Below are positions 22,401-34,400 of a stretch of 64,000 nucleotides of DNA, one piece after another. Made by a program: the position numbers and the translations under genes. The DNA comes from Triops longicaudatus (taxonomy: Eukaryota; Arthropoda; Branchiopoda; Notostraca; Triopsidae): the NCBI GenBank assembly GCA_022885665.1, contig JAGQDJ010000059.1:408159-472158 (forward strand), written 5' to 3'. Numbering within the stretch: position 1 is the stretch's first letter; each line of letters begins with the position of its first letter. The notes under the pieces were generated by a model. It ran no database searches and was not told the origin of the DNA. It saw nothing but the letters and a program-made list of their open reading frames with translations.

Positions 22401-25400
22401 ACAAGCTTCTGTGAGAGTGATTGTGGGGTTCTTATGCGTAAAAAAGTATCGAAGTTTGGAGTGAAAAAAGAGGGTGTTGTTGTTTATTGAAACGTGATAA
22501 ACCATGAAAGAAAACGGTGACAGCGGAGGTGAATTATTGGGTCAGGGGCGGAAAAGAGGGAGAGTAAGTGTCTTTTGTGTTTTTCTTCCGTTTACAGCCT
22601 TTTGATACCCGGGTTCCGTTGGCTGATTTTTCGGGTAGAGATAGGGAGAGGAAGCATAGGCAGTGAAGGTAAAAATGAAACTAAACAGTTTTATTATACA
22701 ATATTGTTGAACTGATTTGTTTTGAAAGGGTCCTAATAAGGTCGTTCAGCGAATGAAAGAATTTTATTCAGTGAAAAATCGGTGTTTTTCAGAAGGTCTT
22801 TCTTGTGGTTTCAATGAAAAAGACTGAAATTTATGAATTAATGTGTAAATTATGAATGATAATATGCTAAGATCAGTATGTTTCTCGTGTTAATTTATCC
22901 CACTTACGGGGCTCCATTGTCAAGTCATGTTACTTTATTTAAGAAATGTGTCATTATATTTATAGTGTATTTTTTCTGACGTTTTTTTAGTTATTTCGGA
23001 GATGTGAACAGTTTTGGCAACACTGTTTTATTTTCTTTAAAGCTTATGCAACAGTGATTCACAGTATCGCAAATTCTTGTCGACGCATTCTTTAAAGAGT
23101 ATTTTTTTTTCCTTCAAACTTGTCTCGTGTATCTAATACTCAACAATATCCTTACTGGTTCACAACTAAATATGGAAAATATCGGGAACAATTGCGACCA
23201 ACGTAATAAAACTGCACTGAAATTTATTCGCGTATACATTTTTCTAGAGCAGTTTCCTTTTACTTCAAAAAATAGATTCCAAAACGAAGAGTTCTGTTTG
23301 TTTTGGAAGGAATCTGAACCAGTAAGGATATTGTTGAGTATTAGATACACGAGATAAGTTTGAAGGGGAAAAAATGGGAAAGATTATCGTTAATTTCCAG
23401 ACTGATGTTAGTGATGCCAAAATCTCGTGAGAGGACTTTGTCCCAAATGAGACAATTCGTTTGCTGAAACGAAGTATCTCGTACAACAATCGTCTCTTCC
23501 AACAAACGCTTCCATATCGAACGCCATCCAGGAACGGATTAGGTTCGTTATACGAGCAACCACGGTTTAGTCACGATAGTGAACACGAAGCTCTTTTTGG
23601 TCGTAATTCGAGTATATCGCGTTTAACCTATCTTGCTTATTCCCGCGGGTAAAAGAAATATTTCCAATCGTAAATATCATTTAAATTGAATTTATTTTAT
23701 ATTTATTATTTGTACTACAATACTTTGTATGTATTTCCGTTTATCACAAATTTGAAAATGCATTAGTAAGTTAATGTAGTTGATCAGTTTAGACCGAGAA
23801 ATAAAGACAGCAGGAACGAATGAAGTATAGGTGGGCGTTTCTTGGATGGAATAGGAAGCGTTTGCTTGGAATTGGGGGGAAACCTCTCAACTTTGAATGA
23901 TAATTGGTACTAAGTCTTCCTCGGGCTTCACCTGTAATCTCAAGCGGTTTTCTTTACAACTTTTGTACACTGCGCTGCGCACGTGAAAACTTTTCCCTCA
24001 GTTACAGACAATTATTTTCAATTTTGCTTCTTTTGGGACAAAGTTAGCGGAAAATCATTATGTAAAATATCCCACAGTTCCTTTCGTCCAAAGGAAGCAT
24101 TGCACAAATTGTGTGAAGCTCTTTTCTCTTTATTTTTAAGGTATTTTTATTTATCTTGTTTACTTCTATTTCGTTTCGTGTTATTGTAGTTTATTGTAAT
24201 TCAATTTTGTTTTTTCTTTTATAATTTTTTTCTTATTCATTTTACTGTGAAAAAAGGAAAAGGACAAGTAAATAGCAACGTGCATAATTTGCTTCTGGCG
24301 CAACACGACATTAGAACCATTAAGTCTTTATGCACGCAAATGACCCGCTTCATGTAGCAAAACTGCTTTTCTTTTTTGTGATCTTTCTTTTCTTCGTTTT
24401 TCTTTTCGTTCGTCTCGTTTTGCTTTAATGAGGTGCTGCAGGGAGGTAAAAGAGAAGACAGTTCACGATATGGTCACTTTTTTATTGTTGCTGTGATTAT
24501 TTCTGGCTTTGGTTGCACCAAGAAAATCTCCCACGGAAGAATGGGAAAGACACTTTTTCCGATTTTCGGTTGTTTTTTCATTCCTGTTTTTTTTTGTGGT
24601 GTTACTTACACGTTCCACGTTTTGGCGTCTAATTGTTTCCCATCGAGAAAAACCTATTTTCGCCATCCCCTTAGATCAAGCTTAATTGACAATGTTAGAT
24701 TATTTTGACGTAGTTTAACGGAGATTGCGTTAGGTTAGGTTGCTCGGTTAAGGTTGTGTTTCCACTGCTAACCTAACCCTGGTGTTGTGTTAATCGTAGC
24801 ACGTGGGAACCTAACACGCGTTTCTACTGGCATACAAAATTAGTCATTGTGTTAGGGTTGGTATTGATATCGCCTGTCAAACTGAGCATATGAATCGTTT
24901 TATCGCACTCTGCGAATTCATATTACAGAAGAAAACTTGTAAGTAAATGCACCTTTTTAGCGAAAGAAAATACTGAATGCATGGTTTTCTGCCATAAGTA
25001 AATAGATATAAGCTGAAATCAAGCCTTCCGTTCTTCACAAACTCATTTATAATTATTTTTTCTGAGCAATTTTTTCTAATTCAAATTACATGTCTTTGTT
25101 TCCTACATTGTCTGAAACAAGTTATGACGTAAACTATGAAAGAATTGAGAAGTCTGCTCACAACACAACAAAACGCATTGGAGGCAATAAGTAATCCAAA
25201 CGAATAGACACATACGCTTTTTACTAGATCACTGTATTCATAGACGAGAAGTAAAGTAACAAACACGCAAAATGGACTAAAATCATGCGAAATGTCATAT
25301 ACTGACCTAGTGCAATAAGGCACTAATTCAAAAGGGAAGCCAAAGAAGCATAAAGAAATTCACATAATAAAAGTAATGTTTCAAAACACTAATGACTTTA

Positions 25401-28400
25401 AGTGAAACTTCAGAGGCGGAAACTTCTTCACCCAAAAACACATGTTTCAGTACACATCTAATAGTGATGTCTAATACGGATAATGAGAACTAAGTTACTT
25501 ATTAATAATAAATTTTTGCTTTGTTGACATTACGCCAAGCCCCACCCCCACGCGAAACGCGTCTAACACCAGGGGTCTATCACAGAATCAAAGTAGAGTT
25601 AGCTGGCACGACTTTGCGTAGTAGAAGCAGTTGTATTAACTGATCGTGCTTTTTTGCCCCTTAACACGGGTTTAGACAACAGTGGAAACACAGCCTAGTT
25701 TGCGTTGGTTAGGTTAAGTTTAGTTGGGTTAGGTCAGTTAAGTCATGCTATACTCGATATGGTTAGTTTATTCAAGCTATAGGTTTAGTTATGCTTAGTT
25801 AGGTATCTTTAGGTTAAGTTGATTGGTTTTCTTAGGATAGGTTCATTTGGGTTAGGTTAAGTTTAGCGAGGTTACGTTGGTTAGGTTAGGTGCATTTTGT
25901 TTAGTTCGGGTTCGTTTAGGTTACAGTTTGTTCAAATAAGTGCAGTCAAGTTCAGTTTGGTGCAGTTGTGTCAATTTGGTTAACTTAGGTTAGATTAAAC
26001 CTCTTTAAGTCAGGTAGATTATGGTTAGATTTAGTTAGGTTAAATGCAGCTAAGTTAGGATAAAGAAGTTTAAGCTTGTTAGTTTGATTGTGTTAATTTT
26101 AATTACTTTAGGTTAGCTGTGTTAGTGTAGATTCACTTAGCTGTTATGTTACGTCCAATTTATGTTACAATTCGTTCAGTTATTTTAGGTTAGTTTGTTT
26201 AGGGTTCGTTCAATTTGGATAGGTTAATTTAAGTTAGGTTAGGTTCGTTAGGTAAGTTAGTCAGGCTTAAGTATGTCCAAGTTCATTTACCAAAATATCT
26301 GCTCTAAAAAGATTAAATCGAAAACTACTCGGTCGTGTAATATAAAGCAATTTTTTAAAGCGGTTTTATTCCTGTGAGAAATTCCCGAAGGCTCCGGGCT
26401 CGAGTTGTTGAAATACTCCAGGTTTGCGTCTTGTTGCAGGCATACATTGGTGTAAGGAAAGTAATGAAAAGACGAGGCTAGTTACTATAACTGTTTGAAC
26501 TTTACGGGACCAAAAGTACCGTTAAGAAATTTTTGTTGTGAGGAAGTAGAGACAGAGAATGGAAAGGATGGCCGTAGGTGGTTTCGGGGAACCTTGCAGG
26601 TAAAATCACGTCTTGTTCAACATATTCGTCACTTGCCCTGGAAACATATGTGAAAACTTCCTCAATAAGGCCGGTGAAAATGTTCGGAAGGAAAAGTTGC
26701 CTTTCTGACTCTTTCAGTTACTTAAGGAGTTTTTGGTCATACAAAGTTAGCCCATTTCGAGAAAAAAATGCAACGAAAAATAAATAATGTAACAGTGTGA
26801 ATTAAACAAAAAGAAATCCAGAAAGTCCAAGTAACGAGCAACATAAAACAATAAAAATTGGTATTATAGCTTAAATTTATTTGTTCATATTACAGTACTT
26901 GAAGAAACAGATTGAACTCTTTACGCGAGCAGTATTCTCTGAAGTAAATAAAAACTGGTACGTTTGTCGTCGTATTCACCTTAAACCAGTACAACTTTCT
27001 TTTGAGCATGAAATAACTTAAAGTTAATAAAAAACTGGTACGCGTACCCTATATTTTGCCGTAAATCCGTACCCATTTTTCGGGACAGAAAGCTAAAACT
27101 TTTTTTGGTGCAAAAGAAAGCATTACCTTTCTAATACAATTCTTGGCAAATGACATTGTTCCTGTAATTTGTTAAGCTGCGTTTTCACTGCTATCTTAGC
27201 ATGCTAATGAGCAGAATTAATGCAGATCACCGTGCTATTTCATGTCGGCAACGTGTGTTCATTGGTAATGGAAACGTAGCCTTAGAGACGACTATAAGAC
27301 CAGCACAACAAGCAATACAAAATTAAGTGGTTCTCGGTTAAGAAAATTATATAAAATAAGTTACGAATTACAATTTGTTACTATATAAGATTAGGTAATA
27401 AGCAAAGGAATTAGCCCAGAATTATTATCGAATAATATATGCAGGTAAATTGTGAGTGAGATGAGGCAATGAAGTAAACAAAAGAGACAGGATTTCAAGG
27501 CTGAAGAGGTTCAGGGGAGTGAGATGTAGAAAACGCTTAAACGAACGCCGAGTAAGATACTGAAGAACAATTGAGCGGGACGTGACAACTTGCTTCACTG
27601 CCGTGGTGCACTTGCCGGTGCATTTAACAAGTGATGCACGTTACTCAAATCTTTGAATTCAGTGAAGTTTAAAAATCTGCGACCTGTTATAATGGCGAAT
27701 ATGGCAAATTTGAGAGATTAGGGCTCACTGTCTACCAACCTGTCTTGAAAATTAATCTCGGAAATGGCGCGAGTGTTTTTAAAATTATCCTGCGAAGGCT
27801 GTTAAAGTTTTTTTTCGATGTTTTTTTTGCCATCAGAATGCAAGACCTACATTTAAAAAAAATCGTTATAACAATCGTCATAATGATTCTACCAATTTAA
27901 GAGATTTTTTATTGAGAATCCTTTTTCTTAAATAGGAGTAGTAGTGGAAAAACACTATTTTTCTCCGTCTCCCAAAAGTTTGCAAAATTTGTCAAACCAA
28001 TGCAAATTTACCCGCAGTTTTTTTTAAAAAGATTTAAATTGACATTTCAGGACAGTTAATAGGGGAAACTTTACTTCGATAAATTCAGACTTAAAGTCAA
28101 CCCTGAGCTAAGAACAGCAAGAAGGTTTAGGTATGTGAACTTTGACGAAAAGTGTACATTACGGACTATACAGTATAGCTTCAATAATCCGAGTTAGCCG
28201 GTATACATGCGTAGTTTCGACATTTCAGGAGAAAAATGCCTTTTAAACTCGTTTCAAGGTGTTTTAAACCATTTTTAGTGTGTGCTTCAATCGTAATACG
28301 GTACTGGTCGTAACATTTACAGATACATTTTTTAAAAATTTCCCTATACACTTATTTTTCAGAGAAAATGTCAGGATTTGAAAGTATTGGAATATTGTTA

Positions 28401-31400
28401 AGAAGTTTTTCTTTTTTATTCTAATTTCACGATTACACTTTTCCTGTGTTTTAAAACTTTTCTAACGAGGAATATGTCTATGTAACGATTATTTTGTTCG
28501 TTGAAATTAGTCAACATTATTTGAATCAGAACTAAAATAAAAGCATGACGACCAAAGCTCAATCTTGAAACTTGAGTCATTTTAACTGTCTGTATAATGC
28601 AGATACTCTCGGATAATTAGGAGTGTTGCATATGAAAATAGCCATTTGCTTTGCGATTGATTTGAAGGTCATTGGATTCGTTAGTGTCAAGGAACCGGAT
28701 TTACCAATGCGCTGTAAATAACCCAAAGATATTGATGAGCTAACATTATGAATGTTTTTTTTGTTAAACGTAGGGAATTTTTAGAAAATTACTTGCACTT
28801 GAAACAGCTAAAAAAACTCATAAACATTAAAAAAAAACAGCCCAAATATGTCATTGCTAAAAAAAACTCAAATATAGCTCAAAGTAGCAAAGAATTTAGA
28901 ATAACTCATAAATACGGAAAATACACATAAATAGCTAAAAATACAGCCAGAAGATGAGCCAAATTTTCGAAAATCATTCAGAAATACTTGTGTGATTTCA
29001 AACGTAAGTTTTGTTGAGAATGCAATTACGAAATATTATTTCTACGTACTGAAACTGTCAAAACACTAAAGTAGTTCTACTGTTCAGTTTTTGCACAAAT
29101 ACATCACATTATGGAGATATCACAAAATGTATTGAGATATGCGCACATTTATTGAAAACTAACCAGATTTTTTGGTAGTAGAAATTTTTTGCTTATTTTG
29201 AGCAATAATTCCATCAATTCCGATCATTTACGCATCTGCGTATTCAAAAATGCTTTTTGAAAAATCTCAAAATATCCGAAAATAAATATTTTTTCAGTTA
29301 GTATTTCTGAGAATCTCGAATATTTTATCGTGAATAAATCACCTGAGTTATTCAGAAAAAAATCAGTGTTTTAAGCGACAGTTGTAATATTCAAGGAAAA
29401 GAGCCAGTTCTTGTCTATGAATCCAGAAAGCACAGTTAGGAGCCTGGGATAACCACGCAACAACGAAGAAGCCAGCTGTGCTTACTGAGCTCAGCATAAA
29501 TTCGATATGATGGACGTGTTTCACAGGTGCACATGAGAATATTTGCCGCGTTCCTTGTACTGTGTAGGTAGACACTGAGTTGCGTAGTCTATAGTGTACA
29601 GTAACGCCCAGGGAAATTGTACGAGTCAACGCAAGTTAGTCGAAGGTGAGCTGAGCTCAGACGTAGGCGTAAGAATTTTGTCCTCCCTTTCTTCAGAAAG
29701 GAAGAGAAAAGCAAAAACCTTGAGAGACAATCCCAAAGTGTTATGAACTTTTATTCTAGAATTACTTTTAAACCTTGTCGAACGTTTCGTAGTGATCTGA
29801 GTGCTGGAATTTAATTTTTCTGAATTCAACTATTTTTTGCTGGAATCTCTTCGTGAAGTTGAGTGACATTTAGTTGCCGAATCTGGGATTCAGATAGAAG
29901 ACTTTGAGATACTGAAACGTGTAAATTGAGAGATTTTGGCTTCAAAACTCGCGTTTTCACCTGTTGTTACCTGCCTGGAGGTTTGAAACACGCCCACAAG
30001 GGGCGAAAAAGGGGTGAATTGTTTCCAACGACCTTCCTTCAGTGGAAAAGCTTCGAAAATTGGGTTATAATTCCCAGGAAACGCATTAAATACCCTTAAA
30101 GGTTCAATGGATTCGCACTTAGCTCAGTTAAAGAACTGTAGACTTCGGATTTTACCATCAGAGTGTTATGGGTGATCACTTTTAAGATTTCCTGGCCTTT
30201 GAAAGCCGCCTCTTAAAAGATGTATTTCACCTTCAGCGAAGAATTTTACAACGTTTTGCCAAGCCCAGCGAGTTTAATTGTTGAAAGTGCGACACGTCTC
30301 GGCTTTTAAATGTCCTCGTGCTTTCGGAATCAGTGAAGTGCTAGGGCGTTTGAAACAACGCAAGATTAATGAGTTTGGCTCGTTCCACTAAGTCTGCGAA
30401 CTACTTTTTTCGTGTTTTGTGGCCGTTTAATTTTTTAAGAAAGAAAAAAAGACGATTCATTCAAATCACCTGAACCGGTTTGTTGAGAAAGGGAGTGGAA
30501 GAGAATTAGCTTATGCATTTGGTAACAGTGATTGCGACAGTGTTTTTGGCGACGTAACCCACGTATGGTTTCGTAGTCCGTAGTGAATTGCGCACTGTAC
30601 TATAGACAAGAATGAAATCCTCGTTGGAACGCGAATTCTTGTTGTTGAGTCAAGACGCCGAGCCCAATTCATGGCTCGAAGAAGGGACGGACCGTAAGGA
30701 AGAAACCCAGTCGTCCTTTGTCGCTCTGGGCCAGGTATACAGTCTTTCCTCCAGGGATGAGGCTTTGGAGAGGAATGTTTGATTTTTCAGGGGCAAGAAG
30801 AGGGATTAAGGAAGGAAGATTCATTAGGTAGTAAGTAATTTGATGGAAGATGGAATGGGTGTACGTAACACGGAGGAGAGGAAAAATGAGGTTGGATTGA
30901 ATACATGGAAATCAAGTCATGGAGAGTAGATTGGAAGGGAATTTGGTCTAGGTAAAATGCTTGACATTTTTGGATATTTTTTTACAAAAATTAACTAATT
31001 CAAGTAGTTTGGAAGGCGTCTTAAATGTTATACTATTTTAAAGACGGTGAAACAGATTTATTAAAAATGTTTGAAAGCTCAATTTAATTAAAAAATATTA
31101 AAGTAAAAAAAGTATGAGAAGGAGTGCTTTTTTCCGGAACTTAATTTCTATTTAGTACACAGTGAAGAGAATAATTGGAAATTATTGTCCAGCAAAGACT
31201 TCTATCTGTAAGCTGAGCTTGCGGAGAGAGTGCTATGAGTTTCTTCATTATGCACAATGTTGAAGGTTCACTAGAAATAAATTAAATGACTTGGGTTAAA
31301 TAAACGGTTTAGGTACAAATGTAAGGAGAACTAACAGTTAATATGTCACAAGAAAGTTGAAGACATCCACGAATATGGGAGGTAAATACGCACACGTGCT

Positions 31401-34400
31401 ATGATTTCTGCTTTTCAGATTATCTTAAATGTGATTAAATTGAAATACTGTAGATGTTTGGTGAAGTCAACTCCCATAAAAATTAACTCCTCATTTTTGA
31501 AACATTAGATTTTTTCCATTTTTTATAGAATTTTTTGAGACTGGGTTTGGGAACGGACTGAAACGATTTCCGTACAAACGTATTGGAAATACGTCTTCTT
31601 ACGCTTATTATAACGCCATCCAGGAACAAATTAGGTTCGTTATACAGGGTACCACTATATTGCATTCTAAACGCATTCTACAGTGTTAGCCAGGGTTTGT
31701 TACGAAACTGTGTAACTTAGAATCGTAATTTTCAATTTCCGTGGCATCATTTCTTTCGTAACTCGTTTAATTGTCTGAAATAAGTGATACTACCAGTTTC
31801 GTTCCAGTACTCGAGAATTTTATTTTAATGTATTTGTGTAGTTTTTATTTATTTATTTTTTTTTTTGAGAGGGAAATCCGGTTCATATTCGATATTTATC
31901 CAAGGCGGAAATAAAGTTTTGCAGTGTTGGGTGTTCTTAAAAAAATGTTAAAGGCCAAAGGAATTCAGGAAGAACGAAAGGACAACAGAAAGACGTGAAA
32001 GGTTACACAAAAGGGAAAGAAGATAAAAAAAGACCTTGGGGATGAGTTAATTAATATGCGAAGTGAGTTTTGGTGGGCTTCGCAAATCCTACTTAACATA
32101 TCGACATACTTGTATCTCTGAAGTTTTTTGTTTCAAGGACGATGAAGTTTCCTTTTATCTTATGCGTAATGACGTCGTTAGTACGCATGTACCTATATCT
32201 GCAAAAGAAGCGGAAAAAGGAAGTACTTTTACGAAGTATTATTTGTTTAGTATTTAAGTACGAATTGTTTAGCTTTGTTACGTTTTAGGTTCGGTTTAAG
32301 TTTCGGTTCAAGTTTTTCGAGTCCGCGATACCCACCCAAGGCTCACAAGGGCGGACAATTTGTAATTTGAGCAAAAGAATAGGCAAAGAGAAGAAACAAG
32401 TGGGAAGGGGAGAAACGCCCTGTTTGCACCCAGCAGGGAATATTCTCATAATTTCGACGTAATCTAGAAGCGCGTTCTCAATGTTCTTCATATTTTACCA
32501 AGTGGAACAGCGTTTTTTTTTTAAGCATTTTCTTGTGAGTTTCTTCGCGTCGTACGGGAAACAGGTTTCAGAATTTTGGCATCGAAGCCTTGGCAATTTT
32601 TGAATTTTTTAAGAAGATATTGTTCGATAAATTTAGGAAATTTTCTCGAAAGTTATAAATTTTGAAGTGTTTGTAGATAAGAAGTTTTAGTGAAGAAATT
32701 AGGACTCCTTTCAGGACTAAAGTGTTCTTTTCAATTTTTTTTAAGTCTTTTAAAAAAGAAACTGGAGTTTCTTATTTAAAAAATATTTTCAAAATGTCTA
32801 TGCGAAAACTTGGTTTCCCAGGACGAAAATGGGAACAGTTTTTGTGCGTTTTTGAAGGAAAAAAGTGGAAGGAAAGGGAGAATAGTGTCGCTTTCGTACT
32901 TGTCTTAGCGTGGTGGATCAAGAAGGTACTAAATTTGATTTTCTGTGTCTTTTTCTGTTTTTTACAACTTGAAGGTTCGCCTGGAACGAATTGCGGGCCT
33001 GACGGTGTCCAGTAACGCAGCGTTGGACTGCCACCCAACCACAGGCTTAGTGGCTTATCCGGCCGGGTAATGTATACCATTAACCTTTATGGCTTTCTTC
33101 CTCTTTGCCACCGTGTTTTAGCCAAATTACCCGTGGAAAACTTCGATAGAAGGCTAGAAAAAGGGGTTTTCAACCCTTTTTGTCCTCTTTTTGGAAGTCT
33201 TTCAGATTTTAGCCAACACTTTTTTTTCTAAGTCTTGGCTCTAATGCAGAAATACTTAAATAGTGTATAAATACTTCACAAAGTTTTTTTTTCAGTTTTC
33301 TTAAGTTCTGTTATTTTATTTTAAGGAATCGTATGATATAAGTTCAGTTAATGCTTATTCGCTTTGTCTGTAAATCAAACTTCAAACAGATGTAAATAAC
33401 AAATAAGTACGAAAACGGATAGAGTAAAACCAACGTACATTCGAATTGTAGAAAACTGAAGACATTTAACGTGTCGGATTGATTTTTTAAGAGTTAAATG
33501 AGTTAACCACGCAGGATTCAACCTCAATCACACGAACTGGACGTTTGTATCCGTTTGGACCACAAAAAATCCCTTCAAACATTAGTTTCATACGCCTCGA
33601 GTCCTGTGTCACCTACAATCCCATGAATTCTTGTTACATTGTTCTCGTTTACTTAAATCTTCAAACCCTCACGTTCTCCGTCGCAAAACTCTTTATAAAT
33701 ACTTGAACTGGGTTAATCGTTTTTATTGAGTTTTCACCTTCCCAGTTTATGTCTCAACTTTTAAGAATAGGAGATTAAGAAACGTGACAAATGAAAAAAA
33801 AAATTGGCATATCAGTACTCGAAAACAGGTTTGAAATGTGTAACACTCGCCAACAAGGACAATTTCACTATTGTTGAGTCAGGAAGTCATGATGGCTCTG
33901 ATTTCCAGCGATTTCTTTGCCGACAGGTAAAGAAGGTCATGGAAACAAGGCCAGTTTCCCAGGTTTTCTTTATTTTTACGTGTCCGTTCCTTTCATTCTC
34001 TTTTAGTTTTATTTTTGAGTTTGTTTTTATTGAATTTACGTGTAATGTAACCCTTCCCTCTCTTAGCAGTGCAGTCTTTTTTTTTTTATTTTCCGTACTT
34101 CCTCCCTAAAAAGCTGTTACGAATACCCAAGTTGCACCGAAGAGCACGTGTTGCATACATTCAAGCTCTCGGTGCGTTTTCTCAACACTTGGAAAAGGGA
34201 AAAATTAATAAAACATTTTTGTGTCGAAGGTTTCAATGCCTGAAGCTGAAAGCTTGACGTCACATGTCAAGAAAAGTGAAAGAACACAGTGAAAGGTTGC
34301 ATAAGGCAATAGACTTGCTAAAGTTTTTCGTCAAAGAAACTGCGTAGATTTTCAGTGTGCTGGAAGTAAATGGATTTTTGCTCCTTGTAGAGCAACTCAT

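Larger units (their letters stand above)
16584..32974 (+). other. 16.4-kb first coding intron of WDR62
   Basis: Holds candidate alternative first exons (22504, 30612, 32794), plus-strand TTAGG-type tracts (about 17930-18490, 18770-18900, 25700-26280), a near-perfect foldback element (23111-23366), pogo/Tigger-type ends (23521-23566, 31613-31655), a pogo-like element (28171-28628) and two 'AAGGCTG' family elements. A palindromic CRE (TGACGTCA) lies at 16777-16784, 200 bases after the first coding exon. The remainder is AT-rich with no recognised gene; open frames such as 17199-17532 and 24433-24708 look like chance. Confidence 0.7.

Noticed and set aside
23114..23357. Two open frames on opposite strands with identical peptide ends
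   Set aside because: Explained by the 52-bp inverted arms of the foldback element, not by genes.
26559..26600. Possible further WDR62 first exon (ATGGAAAGGATG...)
   Set aside because: The best donor (GTAAAA after TTGCAG) is in phase 2 and cannot join exon 2 at 32975 in frame.
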